NCBI GenBank assembly: GCA_002483865.1
Contig: DLIT01000115.1
Coordinates: 1 to 23,382, forward strand
DNA length: 23,382 bases
Direction: 5' to 3'
Source: Brevundimonas sp. UBA7635
GTDB lineage: Bacteria > Pseudomonadota > Alphaproteobacteria > Caulobacterales > Caulobacteraceae
Shown in pieces: positions 6,182-13,749 of the stretch. The notes below the pieces were generated by a model. That model saw nothing but the letters and a program-made list of their open reading frames with translations. It ran no database searches and was not told the origin of the DNA. A program made the position numbers and the translations under genes. The stretch's first letter is position 1. The number at the start of each line of letters is the position of its first letter.

Positions 6182-7579
6182 GTGTCGCATCTATCTAAAA
6201 CGTGGAGGGGAGCGATAGCTCTAGCCTGCCTTGCCGGTGGCCTTGCCGTCGCAGGCGGGGCCCTCGCCAGCGTCGCCGCAGAGGCCGCGCAAACCATTGC
6301 TGAAGTCGCTGAAACAGCGTCGGAGCCTGCTCCGGCGCTGTTTTCACATCAGGTTCCGTTGGAACTGGATGCCGCCGCCACATCCTGGCTGGGAACCTCG
6401 ACGGCCCTGGTGCTGCTGATGACCTTGCCGGGCCTGGCCCTGTTCTATGGCGGCATGGTGCGCCGCAAAAATGTCATTGCTACCATTACCCAGTCGGTCG
6501 CCGCCTTTGCGGTGGTCACCCTGGTCTGGTTCGTGGCGGGCTACAGCATCGCTTTCGGCGTCAATCCGGATGAGGGGCTGAACCGCTTTGTCGGCAGCCT
6601 GGATGCCGTCTTCCTGAATGGCGTTACCAAGGACACTGCCTACAGTGCCCTGCCGGGGATACCGGAGTATCTGTGGCTGTCGTTCCAGCTGACCTTTGCC
6701 ATTATCACCCCGGCCCTGATCACCGGTGCCTTTGCCGAGCGGATCAAGTATTCCGGGCTTCTGCTCTTCATCGGCCTGTGGTCGCTGATCGTCTATGCGC
6801 CGATTGCCCACTGGGTCTGGGGCGGCGGCTTCCTGGGCGCTGGCGGGGTGCTGGACTTCGCCGGTGGTGCGGTGGTCCACGTCAACTCGGGCGTGGCGGG
6901 CCTGGTTTGTGCCCTGTTCCTGGGGGCTCGCAGAGGTTACGGCGTCGAGCCCATTACGGCCCACAACCCGGTGCTGACCATGATCGGTGCCTCTCTGCTG
7001 CTGGTCGGTTGGATTGGCTTCAACGCCGGTTCGGCCGGTGCGGCTGATGGCCTGATGGGCGTCGCCCTGATCAACACCCTGCTGGCGGCCGCTGCCGGTT
7101 CGCTGAGCTGGAAGGTGATCGAGCGGATCGAGAAGCGCAAATATTCCCTGATCGGTGTCCTGTCGGGCATCGTGGCGGGTCTGGTTGCCATCACCCCGGC
7201 GGCGGGCTTCGTTGATCCCAAGGGCGCTGTCATCATCGGCCTGATCGCTGGCCCGGTCTGCTATGTCGCGTCGGTCTGGCTGAAGAAGCTGCTGAAATAT
7301 GACGACAGCCTGGACGCCTTTGGCCTGCACGGCGCGGGCGGCCTGGTTGGCGCGCTGCTGACCGGCGTCTTTGCCTCTACAGCCATTAATGACCTGTCGG
7401 CTGATGCGACGGTCTGGGCCCAGTTCATGGGTCTGGTGTGGACCATCGTCTGGAGCGCCATCGGCACCCTGATCGTTCTGTTCATCTGCAAGTACACGAC
7501 GGGGCTGCGCGTCAAGGAGGAGGTCGAGGACGACGGCCTCGATACCCACCTGCACGGCGAAGCGCTCGAAGCCTACTGA
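6182..7579 (+). CDS. amtB: Ammonium transporter AmtB
   Basis: A 465-aa Amt/Rh family channel that conducts ammonium/ammonia across the inner membrane as a trimer, with 11 TM helices after a cleavable or additional N-terminal segment. Residues 10-31 form a signal-like hydrophobic stretch, and the conserved core begins near WLGTSTALVLLMTLPGLALFYGG (69-91). Pore residues are in place: Phe172 and Phe280 for the Phe gate, Trp213 in AHWVWGG, the structural Asp225 in LDFAGG, and the twin histidines His233 (AVVHVNSG) and His383 (GLHGAGG). The C-terminal tail (GLRVKEEVEDDGLDTHLHGE) is the segment that PII/GlnK proteins control in this family. The start is a GTG with AGGGGGAT just upstream. No glnK neighbour is visible. 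A TorF-type porin gene follows in the same direction. Confidence 0.97.
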   Translation: MSHLSKTWRGAIALACLAGGLAVAGGALASVAAEAAQTIAEVAETASEPAPALFSHQVPLELDAAATSWLGTSTALVLLMTLPGLALFYGGMVRRKNVIATITQSVAAFAVVTLVWFVAGYSIAFGVNPDEGLNRFVGSLDAVFLNGVTKDTAYSALPGIPEYLWLSFQLTFAIITPALITGAFAERIKYSGLLLFIGLWSLIVYAPIAHWVWGGGFLGAGGVLDFAGGAVVHVNSGVAGLVCALFLGARRGYGVEPITAHNPVLTMIGASLLLVGWIGFNAGSAGAADGLMGVALINTLLAAAAGSLSWKVIERIEKRKYSLIGVLSGIVAGLVAITPAAGFVDPKGAVIIGLIAGPVCYVASVWLKKLLKYDDSLDAFGLHGAGGLVGALLTGVFASTAINDLSADATVWAQFMGLVWTIVWSAIGTLIVLFICKYTTGLRVKEEVEDDGLDTHLHGEALEAY

Positions 7580-7624
7580 CGCTCGCCTGAAACCGCGCTG
7601 ATCCAGCCGGTTTCACCAGGGCAA

Positions 7625-7656
7625 GGCCGGACGGTCTCCTCCCGACCGCTCCGGCC
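7625..7656 (+). terminator. Strong hairpin after amtB
   Basis: GGCCGG-a-CGGTC (7625-7636) pairs with GACCG-ct-CCGGCC (7644-7656) around a 7-nt loop, giving an 11-bp GC stem with a small internal bulge. It lies 45 nt after the amtB stop codon. No T-run follows, so it may be an inefficient terminator or an RNA-stabilising hairpin between amtB and the porin gene. Confidence 0.45.
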
Positions 7657-7760
7657 AGCCCGATCCCTGCCTGAGTAATCATGCCCAGTTCCCCGAAAGC
7701 TTGTCGCTATCGGTTGCGTTCGCGTGCCTGAAAATCAGTTAAATCAAGGGGATATATATC

Positions 7761-8456
7761 ATGAAGAATTTGCTGTTCCGCGCCGCCTCGAGCCTGGCGG
7801 TCCTGTCCGCCTGTGCCGTCATGGCCGCGCCCGCCCACGCCCAGGACGAGGCTCCGAGCGTGTCCTACAACGTGGCCGTGACCAATGACTATGTGTGGCG
7901 TGGTTTCAGCCAGTCGGACGAGAACGTGGCCTTCCAGGGCGGCATCGACTTTGCCGCCGGCAACTTCTACGCGGGAACCTGGGCCTCGACCGTCGATTTT
8001 GGCGACGACACCGATGCCGAATGGGACTTCTACGCAGGCGTCACGGGAACGGCCGGGGTCATCGACTGGGACGTGGCCGTCACCTTCTACACCTACGTCA
8101 ATGCACCGTCGGGGGCCGACTACAACTTCGTCGAGTTCAAGGCGGCCGCCTCGCACACGATCGACAAGATGACCCTGGGCGCGGCGATCCACTATTCGCC
8201 CGACTTCTATGGGGCGGACGAGACGGCCACCTATGTCGAGGTCTACGGCGAATATGCCTTCAACGACCGGTTCAGCCTGTCGGGCGGCCTAGGTCGCCAG
8301 ACCCTGGATGTGGGCGATGACTACAACAGCTGGAACCTGGGCCTGGGCGTCAACCTGACCGAGATCGTCTCGCTTGATGTGCGCTACTGGGACGCTTCGG
8401 TCGATGGGCCGCTCAATGACGCGCGCCTGGCGGCAACCTTGGGTGTGGCCTTCTGA
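7761..8456 (+). CDS. TorF-family putative porin (outer membrane beta-barrel)
   Basis: A 231-aa outer-membrane protein of the TorF/Gcw_chp putative porin family. A clear Sec signal peptide (residues 1-27, ending APAHA-Q) is followed by alternating aromatic/polar beta strands. The family opening VSYNVAVTNDYVWRGFSQSDENVAFQGGIDF and the fill pattern GFYAGTWAS / WDFYAGVTG are both present, and the protein ends in the terminal aromatic Phe typical of BAM-dependent barrels. The ribosome binding site AAGGGGAT precedes the ATG by about 7 nt. Members of this family are often found beside amtB, which suggests a role in nitrogenous solute passage across the outer membrane. The actual substrate is unknown. 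Confidence 0.85.
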   Translation: MKNLLFRAASSLAVLSACAVMAAPAHAQDEAPSVSYNVAVTNDYVWRGFSQSDENVAFQGGIDFAAGNFYAGTWASTVDFGDDTDAEWDFYAGVTGTAGVIDWDVAVTFYTYVNAPSGADYNFVEFKAAASHTIDKMTLGAAIHYSPDFYGADETATYVEVYGEYAFNDRFSLSGGLGRQTLDVGDDYNSWNLGLGVNLTEIVSLDVRYWDASVDGPLNDARLAATLGVAF

Positions 8457-8470
8457 CGCTCGCTGTGGAC

Positions 8471-8494
8471 GGGGAAGTTGCCCGCAGCTTCCCC
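8471..8494 (+). terminator. Hairpin after the porin gene
   Basis: GGGGAAG (8471-8477) pairs with CTTCCCC (8488-8494), with an additional inner TGC/GCA pairing. It lies 15 nt after the porin stop codon. No T-run follows, so termination is probable but not certain. Confidence 0.4.
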
Positions 8495-8503
8495 AAGGTG
8501 ATC

Positions 8504-8532
8504 TTGGCACCGGGCGCGACAGGGGCTAACCC
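8504..8532 (+). promoter_or_regulatory. Possible promoter of the SCP2 gene
   Basis: TTGGCA (8504-8509) and TAACCC (8527-8532) are separated by 17 nt, which fits a housekeeping sigma-factor promoter with a good -35 and a poor -10. It lies 32 nt before the SCP2 start codon. Confidence 0.25.
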
Positions 8533-8564
8533 TTCAACTCCAAACGTCTGAGGGATGACGCTCT

Positions 8565-8867
8565 ATGGCCGACCTGGCTCAAATCACCGCAAAAATCCAA
8601 GAAGCCATCAACACCAACGGTGGCTTCGGCAAGACCATCAAGCTCGACCTGGGCGAGGCTGGCAAGATCTTCATCGACGGCATCAACAACACCGTCACCA
8701 ACGACGACAAGGCGGCTGACGCCACGGTCTCGCTGAAGATGGAAGACTTCCTGGCCCTGGCCGAGGGTCGCCTGGACCCGATGATGGCCTTCATGCAGGG
8801 CAAGCTGAAGGTGGCGGGCGACATGATGCTGGCCCAGAAGCTGGCTCCGCTGCTGAAGGGTCGTTGA
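8565..8867 (+). CDS. SCP2 sterol-binding domain protein
   Basis: A 100-aa protein made of a single SCP2 (sterol carrier protein 2) domain, a small alpha/beta fold with a hydrophobic tunnel that carries fatty acyl or other lipid ligands. The pattern fits: the strand pair TIKLDLGEAGKIFIDG, then ADATVSLKMEDFLALAEGRLDPMMAFMQGKLKVAGDMMLAQKLAPLL, which is the standard C-terminal half of bacterial stand-alone SCP2 proteins. The start codon follows GAGGGATGACGCT. The acyl-CoA dehydrogenase gene downstream suggests a lipid or fatty-acid context, but a strong terminator lies between them, so they are not one operon. Confidence 0.9.
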   Translation: MADLAQITAKIQEAINTNGGFGKTIKLDLGEAGKIFIDGINNTVTNDDKAADATVSLKMEDFLALAEGRLDPMMAFMQGKLKVAGDMMLAQKLAPLLKGR

Positions 8868-8895
8868 TCCTTGGCCGGCTAGGCCAGAAGATTTC

Positions 8896-8926
8896 GGGGC
8901 GCGCTCCTTCGGGGGCGCGCCCTTTT
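8896..8926 (+). terminator. Rho-independent terminator after SCP2 gene
   Basis: GGGCGCGC (8897-8904) pairs perfectly with GCGCGCCC (8915-8922) around a 10-nt loop and is followed by TTTT. It lies 29 nt after the SCP2 stop codon. Confidence 0.85.
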
Positions 8927-8972
8927 CATGTTCAGGCTGGCAACAGACCGGCCGCGCAGATGGGGACAGGAA

Positions 8973-10178
8973 ATGGATTTTCGTCATTCGGACCGGGCAC
9001 GGGAGTGGCAGGCGCGGCTGACCCGCTTCATGGATGAGCGGGTGATCCCGCGTGAGGTCGAGCATTTTGACGCCGTGCATGCCCAGCCCACGGTGCAGTC
9101 ACCGGTCATGGAGGTCCTCAAGGCCGAAGCGCGCGAGGCGGGGTTGTGGAACATGTTTCTGCCGGGCGAGCACGGCGCGGGCCTGACCAACCTGGAATAT
9201 GCGCCGCTGGCCGAGATCATGGGGCGCTACCTGTGGTCAGCCGAGGTATTTAACTGCAACGCCCCGGATACGGGCAACATGGAGGTGCTGCACCTCTATG
9301 GGAACGCGGCACAGCAGGATCGCTGGCTGAAGCCCCTGATGGCGGGCGAAATCCGCTCGGCCTTCCTGATGACCGAGCCCGAGGTGGCCTCGTCCGACGC
9401 TACCAATATCCAGACCCGGATCGAGCGCGACGGGGACCACTATGTCATCAATGGGCGCAAGTGGTGGTCGACCAACATGGCCCATCCCAACGTCGCCATG
9501 ACCATCGTCATGGGCAAGACGGACCCGGATGGCCCGATCCACCAGCAACAGAGCCAGATCATCGTCCCGGTGAACACGCCCGGCTTCCGCGTCGAGCGGA
9601 TGCTGTCGGTCTTTGGCTATGACGAGGCCCCGATCGGCCATGCCGAGGTGGTGCTGGACAACGTCAGGGTGCCGGCTGAGAACCTGATCGCCGGCGAGGG
9701 CAGGGGCTTCGAGATCGCCCAGGGCCGTCTGGGGCCGGGCCGCATACACCACTGCATGCGGGTGATCGGGGCGGCCGAGCGCGCCCTTGAGCTGATGTGC
9801 CAGCGCCTGATGAGCCGTACCGCCTTCCGTAAGGCCGTTGGCGAGCACTCTGTCTGGGAACAGCGCGTGGCCGAGGCCCGCACCAATATCGAGATGTGCC
9901 GCCTGCTGGTGCTGAAGGCCGCCTGGATGATGGACGAGGTGGGGGCCAAGGATGCCCGCTCTGAAATCGCCCAGATCAAGGTCGCAGCCCCCCGCATGGC
10001 GCTGAAGGTCATTGATGATGCCATCCAGGCCTTTGGCGGAGCAGGGGTTTCCGGCGATACGCCACTGGCCGAACTGTATGCCACGGTGCGGACCCTGCGT
10101 ATCGCTGATGGCCCGGACGAGGTGCATAATCGCACAATCGCGCGGCTGGAGTATGGGCGTCACGGCGGACGCGGTTGA
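8973..10178 (+). CDS. Acyl-CoA dehydrogenase
   Basis: A 401-aa FAD-dependent acyl-CoA dehydrogenase, which makes the alpha,beta-trans double bond in acyl-CoA substrates (beta-oxidation or a related pathway). The domains are in order: helical N-terminus (1-125), the beta middle domain with the FAD-contacting [19 protein letters not shown] near 131-150 and [10 protein letters not shown], and the helical C-terminal domain with [32 protein letters not shown] and [39 protein letters not shown]. It resembles the ACAD10/11-like branch, so substrate length is uncertain. The ATG at 8973 is chosen because GACAGGAA lies just before it and the family N-terminus begins there; ATG 8928 adds 15 unlikely residues inside the terminator tail of the previous gene. 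Confidence 0.92.
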   Translation: MDFRHSDRAREWQARLTRFMDERVIPREVEHFDAVHAQPTVQSPVMEVLKAEAREAGLWNMFLPGEHGAGLTNLEYAPLAEIMGRYLWSAEVFNCNAPDTGNMEVLHLYGNAAQQDRWLKPLMAGEIRSAFLMTEPEVASSDATNIQTRIERDGDHYVINGRKWWSTNMAHPNVAMTIVMGKTDPDGPIHQQQSQIIVPVNTPGFRVERMLSVFGYDEAPIGHAEVVLDNVRVPAENLIAGEGRGFEIAQGRLGPGRIHHCMRVIGAAERALELMCQRLMSRTAFRKAVGEHSVWEQRVAEARTNIEMCRLLVLKAAWMMDEVGAKDARSEIAQIKVAAPRMALKVIDDAIQAFGGAGVSGDTPLAELYATVRTLRIADGPDEVHNRTIARLEYGRHGGRG

Positions 10179-10282
10179 CACGGAACTGCTTCATCTTGGC
10201 AGCAGTTTCCTCTGCACAGGCCTGAGGGGCGGATGGGGAGCTTAGGCCCCTGTCTGTCCACGGGCGCAGAGGAATGCCAAGG

Positions 10283-12424
10283 ATGAACTACCTCCAACGG
10301 GTGTCCGCCACGTGTCATCCCGAAATCGAGGCTTATCGACAGGTAAGGGCCGTTCTGCCTCGCTTGGCTCGCGAACTGTCCGACGAGGATCTGGCGGCGC
10401 AGTCCCAGCCATCCTCCAGCCCCGGCAAATGGCACCTGGCCCATACCAGCTGGTTCTTCGAGGCCATGATCCTGTCACGGCAGGATGACTATCGACCCGT
10501 TGATGAGCGACTGAACCGGCTGTTCAACTCTTACTATGAGGGCCTGGGTGCCCGCGTGGATCGGGCCGAGCGGGGCCTGATGACCCGCCCGTCGCGGGAT
10601 GACGTCATGGCCTATCGCGCCGAAATCGACCGGCGGATGGAGGCCAGGCTGGCCGACGGGCTGGAGCCTGGCCAGGAAGCCTATCTGTTCGACCTGGCCC
10701 TGAATCATGAGCAGCAGCATCAGGAACTGTTCCTGATGGATATCCTGCACCTGTTTTCCCGCTCGCCCTTGCGGCCAGCGACCTATGCCGTCGAACCGCG
10801 CTTTCACGATCGTGAGGCCCAGGCTGGGGGCTGGGTGAGGCTGGACGGCGGCCTGGTCGGCGTCGGGGCTGGCCAGGATGGCTTTGCCTTTGACATCGAG
10901 CGCCGTCGCCATCGCGAATGGCTGGAAGCCTACCAGCTGGCGACGGACTTGGTGACCAATGCCGACTGGATCGCCTTCATCGATGACGGCGGATACCAGC
11001 GCCCGGAGCTGTGGCTCAGCGATGGCTGGAGCGAGGTACAGCGCCAGGCCTGGTCAGCCCCGCTCTATTGGCAGCGCGAAGCGGACGGCTGGTACAGCTT
11101 CGGTCTGGCCGGCTACCACCCGGTTCAGCCGCAGGCCCCGGTGCGACACGTCAGCTATTACGAGGCCGACGCCTTTGCGCGCTGGAGCGGCAAGCGCCTG
11201 CCCACCGAGGCGGAATGGGAGGCGGCGGCCCAGGTCAGGGGCGAGGCCTTCAGCAATCTGGCCACCGAGGTCTGGCAGTGGACGGCCTCCGCCTATCGTC
11301 CCTATCCCGGCTTTGCCCCGACGCCCGGGACAGCCGGCGAGTACAACGGCAAGTTCATGGCCAACCAGATGGTGCTGCGTGGCGGGGCCTTTGCCACGCC
11401 AGGGGGCCACGCGCGGCCTTCCTATCGCAACTTCTATTATCCGCACGAGCGCTGGATGTTCTCGGGCGTGCGCCTGGCCTGCGACGTGGCCGAGGCGCAT
11501 GGCGAAACCGATGGCTTTCGCGATGAGATGATCATGGGGCTGTCCCAGACGCCCAAGGCCGTGTCGCCCAAGTGGTTCTATGACGCCGAAGGCTCGCGCC
11601 TGTTCGAGGAGATCACGCGGCTCGCCGAATACTATCCGACCCGGCAGGAGGCCGCCCTTCTGCGCCGGGTAATGCCCCTGTGGGCTCCGCTGTTTGGTCC
11701 GGGTGCAAGCTTGCTGGAACTGGGATCGGGGGCCAGCGAGAAGACCCGGATCGTCCTGGATGCCGTGCCCGACCTGGCAGTCTATGCCCCGCTGGACATC
11801 AGCCCCTCAGCCCTGGACGACGCCGCGCAGCGCATTCGGGCTGACTATCCGCATCTGCGGGTCATGCCGGTAGTGGCCGATTTCGAGAACCTGCCGGAAC
11901 TGCCGGATGACATAGGCGAGGGCCGCCGGATCGGCTTCTTCCCCGGCTCGACCATTGGCAACCTGTCCAGCGGCGAGGCACTCTACCTGCTGCAGTCGGT
12001 CGGCCGGATGCTGGGCCCGGGCAGCCTGTTCATCCTGGGCGTTGACCTGATCAAGGCCGAAGATGTCCTGGTGCGGGCCTATGACGACGCCGCAGGCGTG
12101 ACCGCTGCCTTCAACCGCAACCTGCTGGCCCGCGCCAACCGTGAGCTGGGCACGGACTTCGACCTGGACGGCTTTGACCATGAGGCGCGCTGGAACCCGA
12201 CGCTGAGCCGGATGGAGATGCATCTGGTGGCCCGGCGCGCCATGACGGTTTCACTGGATGGCCATCGCTTCGAGTTTGCGCCGGGCGAGAGCCTGCACAC
12301 CGAATCGTCGCGCAAGTTCGATGAGGTCGGGCTGCGCACCCTCGTGGATGGTGCAGGCTGGCACATGGAGGCGTTCGCGGTCAGCCCGGACCCGGCCGTG
12401 GCCCTGGCCCTGTTGTCGCGCTGA
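10283..12424 (+). CDS. EgtB-EgtD fusion: ergothioneine biosynthesis
   Basis: A 713-aa protein that joins two ergothioneine enzymes. Residues 1 to about 401 are EgtB, the iron-dependent sulfoxide synthase: a DinB-like domain with the iron ligands His54 (AHTSW) and His142/His146 (NHEQQHQE), then an FGE-sulfatase domain (about 182-401; motifs GKRLPTEAEWE, TEVWQWTAS, LRGGAFATP, SYRNFYYP, GVRLA). Residues about 416-713 are EgtD, the SAM-dependent histidine N-alpha-trimethylase: SPKWFYDAEGSRLFEEIT, EYYPTR, the SAM motif ELGSGASEKTR (from 479), GFFPGSTIGN with Asn560, and the histidine-site Glu674 in TESSRKF. The linker is about 14 residues. AGAGGA at 10268-10273 favours ATG 10283 over ATG 10274. 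No egtA, egtC or egtE is visible nearby. A bidirectional terminator follows. Confidence 0.93.
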   Translation: MNYLQRVSATCHPEIEAYRQVRAVLPRLARELSDEDLAAQSQPSSSPGKWHLAHTSWFFEAMILSRQDDYRPVDERLNRLFNSYYEGLGARVDRAERGLMTRPSRDDVMAYRAEIDRRMEARLADGLEPGQEAYLFDLALNHEQQHQELFLMDILHLFSRSPLRPATYAVEPRFHDREAQAGGWVRLDGGLVGVGAGQDGFAFDIERRRHREWLEAYQLATDLVTNADWIAFIDDGGYQRPELWLSDGWSEVQRQAWSAPLYWQREADGWYSFGLAGYHPVQPQAPVRHVSYYEADAFARWSGKRLPTEAEWEAAAQVRGEAFSNLATEVWQWTASAYRPYPGFAPTPGTAGEYNGKFMANQMVLRGGAFATPGGHARPSYRNFYYPHERWMFSGVRLACDVAEAHGETDGFRDEMIMGLSQTPKAVSPKWFYDAEGSRLFEEITRLAEYYPTRQEAALLRRVMPLWAPLFGPGASLLELGSGASEKTRIVLDAVPDLAVYAPLDISPSALDDAAQRIRADYPHLRVMPVVADFENLPELPDDIGEGRRIGFFPGSTIGNLSSGEALYLLQSVGRMLGPGSLFILGVDLIKAEDVLVRAYDDAAGVTAAFNRNLLARANRELGTDFDLDGFDHEARWNPTLSRMEMHLVARRAMTVSLDGHRFEFAPGESLHTESSRKFDEVGLRTLVDGAGWHMEAFAVSPDPAVALALLSR

Positions 12425-12434
12425 GGCCAGGCGC

Positions 12435-12466
12435 AAAAAAACGGCCAACCGAGGTTGGCCGTATCT
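12435..12466. terminator. Bidirectional terminator between egtBD fusion and KGG gene
   Basis: ACGGCCAACC (12441-12450) and GGTTGGCCGT (12453-12462) form a perfect stem with a very short loop. A run of seven A at 12435-12441 serves as the U-tract for minus-strand transcripts, so it terminates the KGG gene best. The plus-strand side (ATCTT) is weaker. It separates the convergent egtBD fusion and KGG genes. Confidence 0.85.
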
Positions 12467-12487
12467 TGCTCCGTCAGGCCGAGGCAA

Positions 12488-12712
12488 TCAGCTCTGCTTG
12501 GGGGTTTCGTTCTTGTTGCGCGCACCGTGGGAGGCTTCACCGCCCTTACGGCCCGCCGTGGCGGCGAGGGAACGATCCTGAGAGAAGCTGCGCTTTTCGC
12601 TGGGCACGCTGGCACCGCCTTTTCGGGCGATCTCGCGCTGACGTTCGGGATCCATCGACGCGAATCCTCGTTTGGACACTCCTGAGACGCGGGTGGGCTG
12701 ACCCTCGGCCAT
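12488..12712 (-). CDS. KGG-domain general stress protein
   Basis: A 74-aa very hydrophilic protein with two KGG repeats, KRGFASMDPERQREIARKGGASV (14-36) and ATAGRKGGEASHG (51-63). This is the con-10/YciG-type stress-protein motif, whose members accumulate under starvation, desiccation or oxidative stress and are thought to be largely disordered. ATG 12712 is chosen because AAGGAG lies 7 nt before it; the upstream in-frame start at 12766 lies above the likely transcription start. A GGAAC-N16-GGTT element is found upstream, which fits control by the EcfG general stress sigma factor of alphaproteobacteria. The gene ends just before the bidirectional terminator. Confidence 0.87.
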   Translation of the reverse strand: MAEGQPTRVSGVSKRGFASMDPERQREIARKGGASVPSEKRSFSQDRSLAATAGRKGGEASHGARNKNETPKQS

Positions 12713-12750
12713 AAGATCACTCCTTATCATCACTGTGGCGCTTAGACCTG

Positions 12751-12775
12751 AACCCGAGATGAGCAATCCGGTTCC
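12751..12775 (-). promoter_or_regulatory. EcfG-type general-stress promoter of the KGG gene
   Basis: On the minus strand GGAAC (12775-12771) is followed after 16 nt by GGTT (12754-12751). The alphaproteobacterial EcfG/SigT consensus is GGAAC-N16/17-CGTT. The element lies about 40 nt before the start codon of a stress-protein gene, which leaves a short leader containing a good ribosome binding site. Confidence 0.65.
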
Positions 12776-12877
12776 AGACCCTTGCCAGCTGCAGTGATGA
12801 AAGAGCGATTTCCAACCTTATGAAATCAGGGAATATTTCGACGCACTGTGTTATCCCGAAGGCCTGCTCGGACCTGC

Positions 12878-13579
12878 TCAGGACGGTCCGTTGGCGGTGC
12901 GGGCCAGCGGTGAGCCGCGCATGGCGGCATCCGAGACGAATGGATTGCTGCGCCGTTCGGCTCCAAAGGTCGAATGAGGCCCATGCCCACAGACAAAGGT
13001 CACGTCGTCGCCCATGGGCCAGAGTTTGGTTGTGATGGCTGTTAGCAGGGCAATGTGGTCGCTCTGCGGAAAGTCCGTCCGTCCGATAGAACCCCGGAAC
13101 AGGACGTCGCCCACCTGGGCGAACTTCGCTGCCTCATTATAGAAGACGACATGACCCGGCGTATGGCCCGGGCAGTGCGCGACCTGCCAACGAGTGTTGC
13201 CGAGTTCCAGCACGTCGCCGTCGGCTAGGAATCGCGTCGGGGTAAAGGTGCGCGCCTCGGGCAGGCCATACTTCTGGCCCTGGACGGGAATCAGGTCGAT
13301 CCAGAACTGATCGGCTTTATGGGGGCCGATAATATCGGCTCCCGACTTTTCCTGCATCTCGGCAGCGGCACCGGCATGGTCAAGGTGTCCATGGGTGATC
13401 CAGATCGCCTCCAGCGTCAGGCCGCGGCGTGAAATCTCGGCCAGAATGGCATCGACAGACCCGCCAGGATCAATCACAGCGGCCTTTCTGGTCTGGGTGC
13501 ACCAGACTGTGGTGCAGTTCTGCTGAAGCGGCGTGACGGGCGTGACGAAGACGCCGATGGGGGCAGGAGACTGGCTCAT
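12878..13579 (-). CDS. MBL-fold metallo-hydrolase (glyoxalase II-like)
   Basis: A 233-aa metallo-beta-lactamase-fold hydrolase similar to the YcbL/glyoxalase II-like group, which hydrolyses thioesters such as lactoylglutathione or related small substrates. Metal ligands are complete: His63, His65, Asp67 and His68 in THGHLDHAG, His139 in CPGHTPGHV, bridging Asp158 in VGDVLF, and His199 in CGHGP. The protein starts with the usual TPLQQNCTTVW strand. The C-terminal tail (FGAERRSNPFVSDA) matches the short type lacking the glutathione-binding helical domain of true GloB, so the physiological substrate is open. It is divergent from tig. A CGGACC/GGTCCG dyad (12869-12890) overlaps its end. Confidence 0.9.
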   Translation of the reverse strand: MSQSPAPIGVFVTPVTPLQQNCTTVWCTQTRKAAVIDPGGSVDAILAEISRRGLTLEAIWITHGHLDHAGAAAEMQEKSGADIIGPHKADQFWIDLIPVQGQKYGLPEARTFTPTRFLADGDVLELGNTRWQVAHCPGHTPGHVVFYNEAAKFAQVGDVLFRGSIGRTDFPQSDHIALLTAITTKLWPMGDDVTFVCGHGPHSTFGAERRSNPFVSDAAMRGSPLARTANGPS

Positions 13580-13625
13580 GACCGATGAGATAGCTCTGCT
13601 TTCTTGTCAAAGAAACCCGTGCGCG

Positions 13626-13654
13626 TTGACGTTTGCCCCCCTTCTCGACATAAG
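13626..13654 (+). promoter_or_regulatory. Housekeeping promoter of tig
   Basis: TTGACG (13626-13631) and CATAAG (13649-13654) are separated by exactly 17 nt, a near-consensus sigma-70 type promoter. It lies about 95 nt upstream of the trigger factor start and points in the right direction. Confidence 0.6.
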
Positions 13655-13749
13655 GGCGGGCTTCAAGGTGCCGCTCCCGACGGAGCGGCCCTGTTGCTTT
13701 ATCCACCGCGCGCCGTATGGCGTCGCCCCAGAGCGTCAGATACCCGACC

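Noticed and set aside
6344..7555. 403-codon open frame antisense to amtB
   Set aside because: It is the complement of a clear, fully conserved transporter gene. The Gln/Asp/Arg-rich product is an effect of GC3 bias.
11528..12424. Internal ATG as start of a separate egtD gene
   Set aside because: The frame is continuous with EgtB, no ribosome binding site precedes 11528, and no stop separates the parts. A fusion is the simpler reading.
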